A DNA stretch of 64,000 nucleotides from Nocardioides limicola (GTDB taxonomy: Bacteria > Actinomycetota > Actinomycetes > Propionibacteriales > Nocardioidaceae), in the NCBI RefSeq assembly GCF_016827675.1, contig NZ_JAERJA010000010.1:1-64000 (forward strand). Reading direction: 5' to 3'. The notes beneath the pieces are model-generated. The model searched no databases, was not told where the DNA came from, and was given only the letters and a program-made list of their open reading frames with translations. Position numbers and translations under genes: made by a program. Within the stretch, counting starts at the first letter, position 1, and each line of letters opens with the position of its first letter. Shown here piece by piece: positions 8,014-17,630 of the stretch.

Positions 8014-9929
8014 GCGCCACGGTCGACCGCCTCTTCCAGCCCGGCCGGATCGGGACCCTCGAGATCGAGAACCGGATCGTGCTGCCGCCGATGCTCATGG
8101 GATACGGCAGCGAGGACGGGTTCGTCACCGAGCGTGCCCTGGCCTACTACGCCGCACGCGCCCGCGGTGGTGCCGGACTGGTCGTCGTCGAGGCGTCGAT
8201 GCCGCTGCCCGGCGGCAAGATGTTCAAGACGTACTTCGACATCAGCCACGACCGCTACCTCCCGGGGCTGAGCGAGCTGGCCACCTCGATCAAGGAGAAC
8301 GGCGCCCGCGCCGCCATCCAGTTGGGCGACGGGGGCAGGGAGGTACGCCGCGACCTCACCGGGCGCGCCCCGATGGGCCCCTCCCCGGTCGCTGCCCGCA
8401 AGCGCGAGGTGCCGATCGAGATGACCCTCTCCGACATCCGGAACGCCGTGCGAGGCTTCGCCGAGGCCGGCCTCCGGGCCAAGCGGGCAGGGTTCGAGGG
8501 CGTGGAGATCCACGCCGCGCACGTCTACCTGTTGAGCCAGTTCCTCTCCGGCTTCACCAACTACCGCACCGACGAGTACGGCGGCAGCGTCGAGAACCGG
8601 TTCCGGATCCTCATCGACATCCTCAACGAGACCAAGCGGCTCACCGGCGAGGACTTCCCCGTCTGGCTGCGCATCAACGGCGTCGAGTACGACACTCCCA
8701 ACGGAGTGACCCTCGAGGACAGCCGGGCCTACGCCCGGCTCGCCGAGGAGGCCGGCTACGACGCGATCAGCATCTCTGCCGGCAGCCCGCACTACGAAGC
8801 GACCATGCACACCCTCTACACGCCACCGAAGTTCCTGGTGCCGCTGGCCGCGGCCATCAAGGCGGACGTGTCGTTCCCGGTGATGGTCGCCGGCAAGCTC
8901 ACCGCCGAGCAGGGCGAGGAGATCCTGGCCGCCGGCGAAGCCGACTTCATCGCCATCGGTCGTGCCCTGATGGCGGACGCCGACCTTCCCAACAAGGTGC
9001 GCGAGGGCCGGCACGAGGACGTACGCCCGTGCCCGTGCCTGCTCGACTGCGTCAACCGGGGTGTGCTGCGCGACCAGCCGCTCGTCTGCATGTCCAACGC
9101 CGCGCTCGGTCGTGAGCAGGAGTACGCCATCGAGCCGGTGGCCACACCTGGCCGGGTGGTCGTCGTCGGCGCCGGCCCGGCCGGTCTGGAAGCGGCCCTC
9201 GTCGCTGCCCAGCGAGGTCACTCGGTCACCCTGTTCGAGCGCGCCGCGGCGCTCGGCGGCCAACTGGTCGTCTCGTCGCGGGGGCCGCACAAGGGCGACC
9301 TCGGTCGGCTGGTGGACTTCTACTCGGTCCAGCTGGAGAAGCACGGCGTGGACGTGGTGACCGGCGAGGAGGCGACGGTGGAGGCCATCGTGGCCACGTC
9401 GCCGACCGCGGTCGTCCTGGCCACCGGCGAGGGCCACGGTCACACCCGGTCCAGCGGCACGGTCAGCAACGTCGACGAGCTGCTCATGGGCGAGGTTCCC
9501 GACCATCGATCGGTGGTGGTCGTCGGCGCCGACACCCGCAGCTGCGAGCTCGCGGACCTGCTCACCGAGGAGCGCGACAACACCGTCGTCCTGGCGACGC
9601 CCGAGCGCAAGGTCGCGCCGCTGCTCACCGGGATCGTCCGGGGCACCCTGATGGAACGACTGAAGGGGAAGGGCGTCGACCAGCGGACCCTCACCCGACT
9701 GGGCGCCATCACCCGCGACACCGTCGAGCTGGTGCGTGAGGACGGGTCCGGCTCCGATGTGGTGCCGGCCGACCTCCTGGTGATGGGCGAGACCAGCACC
9801 GTGGACGCGGCGCTCCTGGATGACCTGCGACGCCAGGTGCCGCGGATCTATCTCGTCGGTGATGTCGTCGAGAAGGGCGAGCACATCGATGCGATCTCCG
9901 AGGGGGCTCGGGTCGGGCGGTTGCTGTGA
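8010..9929 (+). CDS. 2,4-dienoyl-CoA reductase-like flavoenzyme (FMN, Fe-S, FAD)
   Basis: This 639-residue protein has the layout of bacterial FadH: an FMN TIM barrel at about 1-330 with the substrate His pair in EIHAAHVYLLSQFLSG, a cysteine cluster, and a dinucleotide-binding domain from about 380 (VVVVGAGPAGLEAALVAA). The cysteines are Cys341, Cys343, Cys347 and Cys360. The first spacing is CxC instead of the usual CxxC of FadH, while the later spacings are normal, so a 4Fe-4S cluster is likely but not certain. It closes the operon that starts at 3003 and probably reduces a conjugated CoA ester or cyclic enone. Confidence 0.85.
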   Translation: MSATVDRLFQPGRIGTLEIENRIVLPPMLMGYGSEDGFVTERALAYYAARARGGAGLVVVEASMPLPGGKMFKTYFDISHDRYLPGLSELATSIKENGARAAIQLGDGGREVRRDLTGRAPMGPSPVAARKREVPIEMTLSDIRNAVRGFAEAGLRAKRAGFEGVEIHAAHVYLLSQFLSGFTNYRTDEYGGSVENRFRILIDILNETKRLTGEDFPVWLRINGVEYDTPNGVTLEDSRAYARLAEEAGYDAISISAGSPHYEATMHTLYTPPKFLVPLAAAIKADVSFPVMVAGKLTAEQGEEILAAGEADFIAIGRALMADADLPNKVREGRHEDVRPCPCLLDCVNRGVLRDQPLVCMSNAALGREQEYAIEPVATPGRVVVVGAGPAGLEAALVAAQRGHSVTLFERAAALGGQLVVSSRGPHKGDLGRLVDFYSVQLEKHGVDVVTGEEATVEAIVATSPTAVVLATGEGHGHTRSSGTVSNVDELLMGEVPDHRSVVVVGADTRSCELADLLTEERDNTVVLATPERKVAPLLTGIVRGTLMERLKGKGVDQRTLTRLGAITRDTVELVREDGSGSDVVPADLLVMGETSTVDAALLDDLRRQVPRIYLVGDVVEKGEHIDAISEGARVGRLL

Positions 9930-10027
9930 CCGGGTCGGCCCGGGTGCTGCACCAGCCCTACGCGGTGCCCGGGTCCGGTGATCTGGTGGTACTACAATCG
10001 GCGACCCACCAGGACCTCAGGAGTGAG

Positions 10028-10699
10028 ATGACTCAGAGCAACATCGGACGCCGTCGCGCTCTCGCCAGGCAGGAGGGCAACGCCGCCTATCTGGAGAAGA
10101 AGGCGCAGGTGGTCGCCGCCGCCACACTCCTGTTCAAGCAGCACGGCTTCGAGGCCACGACGCTGGCCCACATCGCCGAAGAGGTGGGCATGGACCGGGC
10201 CTCGCTGTACTACTACTTCCCGAGCAAGAACGAGATCCTCCAGGAGGCGGTGGCCGGGGTCACCGGACGCAACCTGGAGATGGTGCACGGACTGAAGAGC
10301 TCCGACCTGACGCCCCCCGAGCGGATCGAGAAGCTGATCCACCACGCGCTGGTCTCGTTCCACGAGAACTACCCCCAGGTCTTCGTCTACATCCAGGAGG
10401 ACATGACGCGGATCGCGGACCGCGAGGACCCCTGGGCGAAGACCATGCTCAAACAGACCCGTGAGTTCGAGGACGCGCTCCTCGCGCTGCTCCGGGACGG
10501 CATGGAGCAGGGCTCCTTCCGACCCGACCTGAATCCAGTCCTCGTCGCGCACGCGATGTGGGGAATGATCAACTGGACCCACCGCTGGTATCGGCCCGGC
10601 AACTTCGAGCCGGCCGAGATCGCGAGTGAGTTCACGAGCGTCTTCCTGCGTGGCATCGAGCATCGTCGAGGTGACGACGCCGCGCCACCGGGAGAATAG
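10028..10699 (+). CDS. TetR-family transcriptional regulator (candidate regulator of the TCAAC-N6-GTTGA regulon)
   Basis: The 223-residue protein has an N-terminal TetR helix-turn-helix at about residues 20-66, ending in TLAHIAEEVGMDRASLYYYF, and a helical ligand domain with a VFVYIQEDM segment typical of TetR C-terminal domains. The frame runs back to 9926, overlapping the reductase gene, but ATG 10028 follows GGAGTGAG and gives a normal N-terminus. A TACAAT box at 9993-9998 may be part of its own promoter. It lies inside the catabolic cluster, so it is the best guess for the protein that binds the five shared dyads. No site of that type lies in its own upstream region, so this remains inference. 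Confidence 0.85.
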   Translation: MTQSNIGRRRALARQEGNAAYLEKKAQVVAAATLLFKQHGFEATTLAHIAEEVGMDRASLYYYFPSKNEILQEAVAGVTGRNLEMVHGLKSSDLTPPERIEKLIHHALVSFHENYPQVFVYIQEDMTRIADREDPWAKTMLKQTREFEDALLALLRDGMEQGSFRPDLNPVLVAHAMWGMINWTHRWYRPGNFEPAEIASEFTSVFLRGIEHRRGDDAAPPGE

Positions 10700-10708
10700 G
10701 AGAACCTC

Positions 10709-11221
10709 ATGCACGACCTCGACGAGCTGGCCAGCCGGCTCGAGATCCAGAACGTCATCGCGAAGTACGCCCACGCAGTCGACCGGCGTGACTTCGAGAC
10801 GGTGAGGTCGTGCTACCACCCCGACGCGTACGACGACCACGGGCGCTACAAGGGAGACCTGGACGGCCTGCTGGCCTACTTCGACCGGCTTGCCGACAAG
10901 CTCAACTCGACCTTCCACCTGATGGGCACCCCGTACATCGAGGTCAAGGGCGACACCGCCTGGGCCGAGACCTTCGCGGTCTATCGCCGCGACCTCAAGG
11001 GCGACGTCCCGGTCCTGCAGGGCCTGCGCTACGCCGACAGGTTCGAGCGTCGGACGGGGCAGTGGCGGATCGCGCACCGCCTGGTCATCCTCGACTGGGA
11101 ACACGCAGCGGGCGGCGAGCCCCCCTTGCCGAGCGCCCCGGAGTGGCTGCGAGGCGGCCTGGGGGAGAACGATCCGGCGTACGCCCTGTTCGGTGAGGCG
11201 CGCGCAGCGTCAACCCGCTGA
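10709..11221 (+). CDS. SnoaL-like/NTF2-fold protein
   Basis: This 170-residue alpha+beta barrel protein begins with LEIQNVIAKYAHAVDRRDFE, continues with SCYHPDAYDDHG and ends with the RFERRTGQWRIAHRLVILDW strand pair, all typical of SnoaL_4-type NTF2-like proteins. Members include dehydratases, isomerases and ring-hydroxylase small subunits, so the exact reaction cannot be called. The ATG has an AGGAG ribosome site overlapping the TetR stop, so the two genes are cotranscribed. The 3' end overlaps the convergent SDR gene by 12 bp. Confidence 0.8.
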   Translation: MHDLDELASRLEIQNVIAKYAHAVDRRDFETVRSCYHPDAYDDHGRYKGDLDGLLAYFDRLADKLNSTFHLMGTPYIEVKGDTAWAETFAVYRRDLKGDVPVLQGLRYADRFERRTGQWRIAHRLVILDWEHAAGGEPPLPSAPEWLRGGLGENDPAYALFGEARAASTR

Positions 11222-12127
11222 GCCCTGCGGGCCGGCCGCACGGTCGCGCCGGTGGAGCGGCGTGCGGACGCGGACCAGCAGATCCTCGGGATCGCGGTAG
11301 CCGGGCTGTGCGGACGCGCCGAAGGCAGCGGCGACGGCGGCCTGGCGTTCGTCGACCAGCGGGGCGTACTCGGGGTGGGTGAACACGTAGAGCTCACCGT
11401 GGTGGACCGCCTCGACGACCCGTGCCGCCACCGAGGCGGGGTCCATCTTCGTCGCGTCCGTGGCGGCGGCGGTCGCTGGCCGCAGGCCGTCGCCATCGCT
11501 GGCGCCGAAGCGGCGGGCGGACTCGTTGAACGGCGTGGCCACTCCGCCGGGGCACAGGATCGACATGCCGATGTCGTACGCCGAGAGTTCGGCGGCGGCG
11601 ACCTCGGAGAGCGCCACGACGGCGAACTTGGAGGAGGCGTAGGCGCCCAGGGAGGGCGGGGCGAGGAATCCCGCCATCGACGCGGTGTTCACGATGTGTG
11701 CGGGCCGCTTCCGGGCGATCATCCGGGGGATGACCGTCCGCATGCCCAGCAGGGTGCCGACCAGGTTCACGTCGATGACCTGCCGGAACTTCTCCAGCGG
11801 GACATCCCAGACCGGGCTCGGTGACGATCCGGCCGGAGCAGCGACACCGATGCCAGCGTTGTTGCACAGCAGATCGATGGCCCCGTGATCGCGCCACGTC
11901 TCCTGGACGACCCGCTCCCAGTCCTCGGCGGAGCGCACGTCCAGGACCTGGGGGACCAGGCCGGTGCCTCCCGAGGTCTGGACGGCGTCAGCCAGGGCGT
12001 CCTCGTCCTGGTCGGTCATCACCACGGTCATGCCCTCGTCACGCAGCGCCCGGCTGAGGGCGAGGCCGATGCCTCGACCGCCGCCGGTGACCAGGGCGGT
12101 TCCTCCACGAAGGTGCTTCAGTCCCAT
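11210..12127 (-). CDS. Short-chain dehydrogenase/reductase
   Basis: The 305-residue SDR has the NAD(P) motif VTGGGRGIGLALS near residue 13, LCNNAG near 91, the catalytic serine in NTASMAG and the Tyr/Lys pair in AYASSK. It therefore has a complete active site, unlike the SDR at 19301. A hydroxyacyl-CoA or cyclic-alcohol substrate in the surrounding pathway is likely. ATG 12127 gives the expected short N-terminus before the Rossmann fold. It lies 59 bp downstream of the FadE5-like gene in the same direction, so the two probably form an operon under sites C and D. Confidence 0.87.
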   Translation of the reverse strand: MGLKHLRGGTALVTGGGRGIGLALSRALRDEGMTVVMTDQDEDALADAVQTSGGTGLVPQVLDVRSAEDWERVVQETWRDHGAIDLLCNNAGIGVAAPAGSSPSPVWDVPLEKFRQVIDVNLVGTLLGMRTVIPRMIARKRPAHIVNTASMAGFLAPPSLGAYASSKFAVVALSEVAAAELSAYDIGMSILCPGGVATPFNESARRFGASDGDGLRPATAAATDATKMDPASVAARVVEAVHHGELYVFTHPEYAPLVDERQAAVAAAFGASAQPGYRDPEDLLVRVRTPLHRRDRAAGPQGSAG

Positions 12128-12186
12128 GGGTTTGCCTCGCAGCGTCGTCGTCGTTGTCAGTGTGGATGTGGGTGTGCAGCGGGTGC

Positions 12187-14061
12187 TCAGAACGACGCCT
12201 CGTCGAGGTCCATCAGCGAGAGGTCGATGCTCTCGGCGATGACCCGTTCGGACGTCAGCCTGGGCAGGTTGGTGGTGGCGAAGAAGCAGGCGGCGGCGAC
12301 CTTGCCCTCGTAGAAGGCGCGATCCCGGTCGCCGACCGGGCCGCCCAGCCTGGCCAGAGCGACCTCGGCCTGGCGCAGCAGCAGCCAGGCGCAGATGACG
12401 TCGCCGGCTCCCATCAGCAGCCGGGTGGCGTTGAGACCGACCTTGTAGACGTGGCGGGCCGCCCCGGCTGAAGAGGCCAGGTCGTCCGTCATCTGCTGGA
12501 CGATGGCGCTGAGGTCCTCGAGTGCGGTGCCGAGCAGGCGTCGCTCGCCCCGGAGCCGGCTGTCGCCGGACTCGTCGTCGACGAAGGCTTCGATCTCGGC
12601 GGTCAGGTGGCCCAGCGCACGGCCCTGGTCCTTGACGATCTTGCGGAAGAAGAGGTCCTGGCCCTGGATCGCCGTGGTGCCCTCGTAGAGCGTGTCGATC
12701 TTGGCGTCTCGGACGTACTGCTCGATCGGATACTCCTGGAGGTAGCCCGAGCCGCCGAAGGTCTGCAGCGACTCGGTGCCGAGCAGCACCCACGAACGCT
12801 CCGAGCCGAAGCCCTTGACGATCGGGAGCAGCAGGTCGTTGATCGCCCCAGCCAGGGTGACCGCCTCGCTCTCGGTGTCGCCGGCGTGCTCGGCGATCGC
12901 CACCCGGTCCTGCCAGGTGGCCGTGTAGAGCACCAGGGCTCGCAGCGCCTCGGCGTACGCCTTCTGGGTCATCAGCGAGCGCCGTACGTCGGGATGGTGG
13001 GTGATCGTGACGCGTGCCGCGGTCCTGTCGGCGGTCCGGGTCATGTCGGCGCCCTGGACGCGCTCCTTGGCGTAGTCGAGGGCGTGGAGATAGCCGGAGG
13101 AGAGCGTGGCCATGGCCTTGGTGCCCACCATCATCCGGGCGTACTCGATGACGTCGAACATCTGGGCGATGCCGTCGTGGACCTCGCCGAGCAGCCAGCC
13201 CCGGGCCGGCTCACCGCCGCCGACCTGCGGGTCGCCGAAGGTCACCTCGCAGGTGTTGGACGCCTTCAGCCCCATCTTGTGTTCGACGTTCGTGACGTAG
13301 GCGCCGTTGCGCTCGCCGGTCAGCTCGCCGGTCTCGTGGTCGAAGTGGAACTTCGGGACCAGGAAGAGTGAGAGGCCCTTGGTGCCCGGCCCGCCGGCCC
13401 CGGCCACCCCCTCCGGACGGGCGAGCACGAGGTGCAGGATGTTCTCGCTGAGGTCGTGCTCGGCGCTGGTGATGAAGCGCTTGACGCCGGTGAGGTGCCA
13501 CGAGCCGTCCTCGTTCAGGGTGGCCTTGGCGCGGCCGGCGCCCACGTCGGAACCCGCGTCCGGCTCGGTCAGCACCATGGTCGCTGTCCACTGGCGGTCC
13601 ACCATGACCCTGGCCACCCGCGCATCCCGGTCGTTGCCGTTGCGGAGGATGAGCCGGCTGAACGTCGTGCCGACCGCGTACATCCACAGCGCCGGGTTGG
13701 CGCCGAGGACCATCTCACCGATGGCCCAGTTGAGGGACGAGGGGGCCGGTGTGCCGCCGAGCTCCGCGGGGATCTGCAACCGCCAGAACTCCGCCTCCAT
13801 CCAGGCCCGGTAGCTCTTCGTGAACGACGCCGGCAGCGGAGCGGTGTGGGTCGAGGGGTCGAAGACCGGGGGGTGGCGGTCGCTGTCGGCGAAGGGCTCC
13901 GCCAACTCGTCGCGGGAGAGCCGATCCACCTCGCGGAGGATCTCGCGAGCGCTGTCGCCGTCCACCTCGGCGAACGGTCCGGAGCCCAGGATCTCGCCCC
14001 GGTCGAACACCTCGAAGAGGTTGAACTCGATGTCGCGCAGGTTGCTCTTGTAGTGACTCAC
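12187..14061 (-). CDS. fadE5: FadE5-like acyl-CoA dehydrogenase
   Basis: This 624-residue protein is the long ACAD type. It begins [20 protein letters not shown] and carries [51 protein letters not shown] and the catalytic Glu in [13 protein letters not shown]. These blocks match mycobacterial FadE5 as I remember it, an enzyme with broad acyl-CoA chain-length range. I placed the start at GTG 14061 because homologues start at SHYKSN and because the upstream frame runs through two operators and promoter elements. The gene is divergent from the Liv transporter, so sites C and D can control both directions. Confidence 0.9.
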   Translation of the reverse strand: MSHYKSNLRDIEFNLFEVFDRGEILGSGPFAEVDGDSAREILREVDRLSRDELAEPFADSDRHPPVFDPSTHTAPLPASFTKSYRAWMEAEFWRLQIPAELGGTPAPSSLNWAIGEMVLGANPALWMYAVGTTFSRLILRNGNDRDARVARVMVDRQWTATMVLTEPDAGSDVGAGRAKATLNEDGSWHLTGVKRFITSAEHDLSENILHLVLARPEGVAGAGGPGTKGLSLFLVPKFHFDHETGELTGERNGAYVTNVEHKMGLKASNTCEVTFGDPQVGGGEPARGWLLGEVHDGIAQMFDVIEYARMMVGTKAMATLSSGYLHALDYAKERVQGADMTRTADRTAARVTITHHPDVRRSLMTQKAYAEALRALVLYTATWQDRVAIAEHAGDTESEAVTLAGAINDLLLPIVKGFGSERSWVLLGTESLQTFGGSGYLQEYPIEQYVRDAKIDTLYEGTTAIQGQDLFFRKIVKDQGRALGHLTAEIEAFVDDESGDSRLRGERRLLGTALEDLSAIVQQMTDDLASSAGAARHVYKVGLNATRLLMGAGDVICAWLLLRQAEVALARLGGPVGDRDRAFYEGKVAAACFFATTNLPRLTSERVIAESIDLSLMDLDEASF

Positions 14062-14126
14062 GGGCCAGTCCCAGGGGTGGTCGTATCGGCTGCTCCCAGC
14101 AGCGTAGGCGCTGAACCGGAGGGAGA

Positions 14127-14142
14127 TCAACGGATGTGTTGA
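14127..14142. promoter_or_regulatory. TCAAC-N6-GTTGA operator, site C
   Basis: TCAACGGATGTGTTGA lies in the divergent promoter region between the FadE5-like gene and livH. Its centre is 23 bp from that of site D, which would place two bound repressors about two helical turns apart. Confidence 0.7.
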
Positions 14143-14149
14143 TCTTTTT

Positions 14150-14165
14150 TCAACGAATGTGTTGA
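14150..14165. promoter_or_regulatory. TCAAC-N6-GTTGA operator, site D
   Basis: TCAACGAATGTGTTGA is flanked by a TTGACG box (14172-14177, plus strand) and a TTGACA box (14187-14182, minus strand), either of which could be the -35 element for livH or the FadE5-like gene. A separate TTGAC-N6-GTCAA dyad spans 14172-14187. Confidence 0.7.
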
Positions 14166-14271
14166 AAACTCTTGACGACCGTGTCAACTTCATTGCAGAG
14201 TGTGGCCTGCGTCTCACCGTCGAGACGCGATCAAGGGCAGTGTTTCTCCCCTTCCAGAGGATGTGAGCTGA

Positions 14272-15159
14272 GTGGCTGATCTGCTGCAGCTACTGGTCAG
14301 CGGCCTGTCGCTAGGCGCGCTGTACGGTCTGATCGCGCTGGGATTCGTGATCGTCTTCAAGGCGACCGGCATCCTGAACTTCTCGCACGGAGCGATGCTG
14401 CTCCTCGGTGCCTACGTGGTGACCCGCCTGGCGCACGTGAACTTCCTGCTCGCCGTGCTGGCGGGCATCGCGGCCGCGGTGGCGCTGAACCTGCTCGTCG
14501 AGCGGGTGCTGGTCAGATCCATGGCGGGCCGCTCCGCGCTGGCCATCACCGTGATGACCATCGGCCTCGACGTGGTCCTGATGACCTATGCGCGTGGCGA
14601 GATCAACACCCGGGTGCTCCCGATGGGTGACCCCTGGGGCGCGACCATGGTCAGCATCGGCGCGGTGGACATCCCGCTCAGTCGCCTGGTCGCCCTGGTC
14701 GTCTCGCTGGTCGTGGTCGCGGCGTTCTTCGTCTGGTTCAAACGGTCCTCGTGGGGGGTCGCCTTCCGAGCCGCCACCGAGCGCCGCGACGTCGCCCCGC
14801 TGATGGGGATCCGGCTCAACCGGCTCTCCGTCGTGGCCTGGGTGCTCGCCGGTGTGCTCGCGGTGATCGCCGGTGTGTTCCTGGCGACCTTCCCGTCGTC
14901 CGGCGTCAACGTCGACCTCTCGCACGTGGCCCTGCGAGCATTCCCGGCCGCGGTGATCGGCGGCCTCGACTCCACCCACGGAGCGATCGTCGGCGGCCTG
15001 ATGATCGGGACGGCCGAGATCCTCGCCCAGGGCTACCAGTCGCACCTGGAGTTCCTCGGTGGTGGCTTCCACGAGGTGCTCACCTACGTGCTGATGGTCA
15101 TCGTCCTCTGGTTCAAGCCGGCCGGACTCTTCGGAACGCAGGAGGTCAATCGTGTCTGA
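14272..15159 (+). CDS. livH: Branched-chain-type ABC transporter permease (LivH family)
   Basis: The 295-residue integral membrane protein has about eight hydrophobic segments and the LivH signatures [30 protein letters not shown] at the N-terminus and [16 protein letters not shown] near residue 230. It forms the inner-membrane channel with LivM (next gene, 8-bp overlap). GTG 14272 follows an AGAGGA ribosome site. It is the first gene of a five-gene importer operon (14272-19231) embedded in CoA-ester catabolic genes, so the cargo is more likely an organic acid than an amino acid. Confidence 0.92.
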   Translation: MADLLQLLVSGLSLGALYGLIALGFVIVFKATGILNFSHGAMLLLGAYVVTRLAHVNFLLAVLAGIAAAVALNLLVERVLVRSMAGRSALAITVMTIGLDVVLMTYARGEINTRVLPMGDPWGATMVSIGAVDIPLSRLVALVVSLVVVAAFFVWFKRSSWGVAFRAATERRDVAPLMGIRLNRLSVVAWVLAGVLAVIAGVFLATFPSSGVNVDLSHVALRAFPAAVIGGLDSTHGAIVGGLMIGTAEILAQGYQSHLEFLGGGFHEVLTYVLMVIVLWFKPAGLFGTQEVNRV

Positions 15160-16270
15160 ACTCGTCGACACCCGCGTCGCCGCACCTGCCGTCAGTACGC
15201 CGGGCGCGAGGGCCGCTCGCAGACGTCTCCCCCCCGCGACCCTGCTCAGGGGCGGCGGCCTCGTCGTCGCCGCGATCCTGGTCATCATCACCCCCTCGAT
15301 CGCCGGCACCTGGCTGCCGGTGGTGATGAACCTCGCCGCCTTCGCCGTCGGCGTGGTCGGCTTCAACCTGCTGTACTCCGCCGGCCAACTCTCCTTGGGC
15401 CACGCCTTCTTCATGGGACTGGGTGGCTTCTCCTACGCCTACCTCTCCGGGCAGAACAGCGCCCGCACCGACGGATTGGGGCTCGACCCGCTCCTCGCCT
15501 TCGTCCTCTCCGCGCTCCTGGTCGGACTGGTGGGGCTGGCCTTCAGCCCGCTGACCTCCCGGCTGGGAGGGCTCTCCCTGGCCGCCGCCACCCTGGGCCT
15601 GGTCTTCCTCGGCTCGCACGTCTTCGGGATGGCCGAACGAGTCACCGGCGGCACCTCCGGCCGGGTCCTGGAATCCATGCGGTTCGGGCAGTACGAGCTC
15701 TATGAGGCGAGAGACATCTGGTACTTCGTCGCCGGCGTCGCTGCCCTCGCCTTCGCGTTCGCCGCGCTGATCTCCCGCAGCCGTGTCGGATTGGCCCTCG
15801 AGGCCATCCGGGACGGTGAGCACCTGGCGCGCGGACTCGGCATCAATGTGCGTCGCTACAAGGCCCAGGCCTTCTTCTTCTCCTCGGTCTATGCCGGCGT
15901 CAGCGGCATCCTGATCGGCCTCGTCGCCGGCGTCCTGGTGAAGGAGAGCTTCACGCTCTACCTGACGATGAACATCTTGATGATGGCCATCCTCGGTGGC
16001 GCCTCCGCCCTCGTCGTCGGTGCCGTCGTCGGCACCGCGCTCTTCATCGTGCTGCCGGAGCTCCTCCGCCGGTACGGCGACGCCATCCCCCTCCTCGCCC
16101 CGGAGGGCTCGGTCACCGGCCTCACGCCGGCGGCCGCAGCGACGTACCTCTTCGGCGCAGCCATCATCCTCATCCTCATCGTCGAGCCGGATGGCCTCAC
16201 CGCGCTCGGGCGTCGGGCCCGGATCCGGATCCTCCGGTCTCGCCCTCGCGCCGATCAATCTCGGTCATGA
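15152..16270 (+). CDS. livM: Branched-chain-type ABC transporter permease (LivM family)
   Basis: This 372-residue permease has an N-terminal cytoplasmic stretch of about 35 residues, then multiple membrane spans with the LivM signatures FNLLYSAGQLSLGHAFFMG, GLALEAIRDGEHLARGLGIN and the C-terminal VEPDGLTALGRRARI. It pairs with LivH. GTG 15152 overlaps the livH stop and has AGGAGG about eight bases upstream. The closest relatives in function are permeases for branched amino acids, aromatic acids and amides; cargo is not readable from the sequence. Confidence 0.92.
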   Translation: MSELVDTRVAAPAVSTPGARAARRRLPPATLLRGGGLVVAAILVIITPSIAGTWLPVVMNLAAFAVGVVGFNLLYSAGQLSLGHAFFMGLGGFSYAYLSGQNSARTDGLGLDPLLAFVLSALLVGLVGLAFSPLTSRLGGLSLAAATLGLVFLGSHVFGMAERVTGGTSGRVLESMRFGQYELYEARDIWYFVAGVAALAFAFAALISRSRVGLALEAIRDGEHLARGLGINVRRYKAQAFFFSSVYAGVSGILIGLVAGVLVKESFTLYLTMNILMMAILGGASALVVGAVVGTALFIVLPELLRRYGDAIPLLAPEGSVTGLTPAAAATYLFGAAIILILIVEPDGLTALGRRARIRILRSRPRADQSRS

Positions 16271-16334
16271 CTCTCGGGCCAACAGCCCAACCACCAGTCA
16301 ACTCACCAGCAGGAACCCAGGAAAGGGATCAGAC

Positions 16335-17579
16335 ATGAAGCTCATGCGTGCCACCGGAGCCGCGGCCGTGGCTCTCCTCACCACAGCCGCACTCGCCGCT
16401 TGCGGCAACAACACCGACGGCGCCTCCGACGGCGCCTCCGCCGGCGCACCCGGCGTGACCGAGGACTCGATCAAGCTCGGCCACATCACCGACCTGACAG
16501 GCGTGTGGGGTCCGGTCGGCAAGAAGTACCTGTCCGGCTCGCAGCTCTGGGTCGACGCGGTCAACGCCAACGGCGGCATCTGCGACCGGACGGTCGAACT
16601 GGTGGTGCGCGACCACAAGAGCAACATCCAGGACGCCGTGACGATCTATCGCGAGCTCGAGAGGGACGTCTTCGGTATGCAGACGATCCTCGGCTCCGGC
16701 CCGATCCTGGCCGCCGCCCCCTCACTCACCAAGGACAAGGTCCTGGCGTCCACCTACGCCTGGGACGAGATGCTGCTCGAGGGCACGGAGACCATCTTCC
16801 TGCCGGGCGCCACCTACGAGGTCGCCAGCGTGGCGCTGACCGAATGGGTCGTGAAGGAGCGTGGCCTCCAGCCCGGCGACAGCATCGGCCTGGTGCGCTA
16901 CGACGGCATCTTCGAGGGCGTCCTGACCGGCATGGAGCTGGTCGCCGAGGAGTACGGCCTGAACCTGGTCGAGCAGAAGGTCCAGGTCTCCGACTCCGAC
17001 TTCACCGGCCCGGTCCGGGCCTTCAAGAGGGCCGACGCCAAGCTGGTGATGTCTGCCATCAGCACCCCGCACCTGGGAACCTTCGTCTCCACGGCCTCGT
17101 CCCAGGGTCTCGAGCCCGCGATCCTGTCCCCGTCGCCGGGCAACTTCGACGAGTCGCTCCTCGCCGGGCCGGCCAAGCAGCTCTTCGAGGAGAACTCGTA
17201 CTTCGCCTCCCCGTTCACCAACTGGGACAACGACAGCGCGGGCGCCGCGGAGGTCCGCGACGCCTTCGAGAAGTACGGCGAGGGTGACCCCAACTACGGT
17301 CTGATGCTCGGCTACGGCCAGGCCTCCATCTTCGGGCAGATCCTCGAAGCGGGATGCGCGAACGGTGAGCTCACCCGCGACAGCGTGGTCGACGCCTTCG
17401 GGTCCATGGACACCGTGGCCACCAACGGCATCATGACGGAGCTCGACTTCTCTCGTGGCGACGGAATGTCGCAGTCGATCGAGGTCGGCATCCTCCAGCC
17501 CGACGGCTCGGCGACCACGGGCTTCACCGAGATCCAGGAGCCGTTCATCAGCGACCTCGTCGCCAAGAGCGGACTCTGA
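16335..17579 (+). CDS. ABC transporter substrate-binding lipoprotein (LivK/Peripla_BP_6 type)
   Basis: The 414-residue protein has a lipoprotein signal: a charged N-terminus, a hydrophobic core and the lipobox LAAC with Cys23 as the acylated residue. The mature part begins with a Gly/Ser/Asp-rich linker followed by EDSIKLGHITDLTGVWGPVG, the start of a type I periplasmic-binding fold. It should capture the transported compound outside the membrane and deliver it to LivHM. It lies 64 bp after livM. ATG 16335 was chosen because it directly precedes the signal peptide; the frame extends further upstream through livM. Confidence 0.9.
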   Translation: MKLMRATGAAAVALLTTAALAACGNNTDGASDGASAGAPGVTEDSIKLGHITDLTGVWGPVGKKYLSGSQLWVDAVNANGGICDRTVELVVRDHKSNIQDAVTIYRELERDVFGMQTILGSGPILAAAPSLTKDKVLASTYAWDEMLLEGTETIFLPGATYEVASVALTEWVVKERGLQPGDSIGLVRYDGIFEGVLTGMELVAEEYGLNLVEQKVQVSDSDFTGPVRAFKRADAKLVMSAISTPHLGTFVSTASSQGLEPAILSPSPGNFDESLLAGPAKQLFEENSYFASPFTNWDNDSAGAAEVRDAFEKYGEGDPNYGLMLGYGQASIFGQILEAGCANGELTRDSVVDAFGSMDTVATNGIMTELDFSRGDGMSQSIEVGILQPDGSATTGFTEIQEPFISDLVAKSGL

Positions 17580-17630
17580 TCCAGCACGGATCCAGGTCAC
17601 GACGGATCCCGGCAGAGCAGGAGTAGAGCA

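Noticed and set aside
14062..14217. Upstream extension of the FadE5-like gene
   Set aside because: It would place two operators and promoter boxes inside coding sequence; homologues start at SHYKSN.
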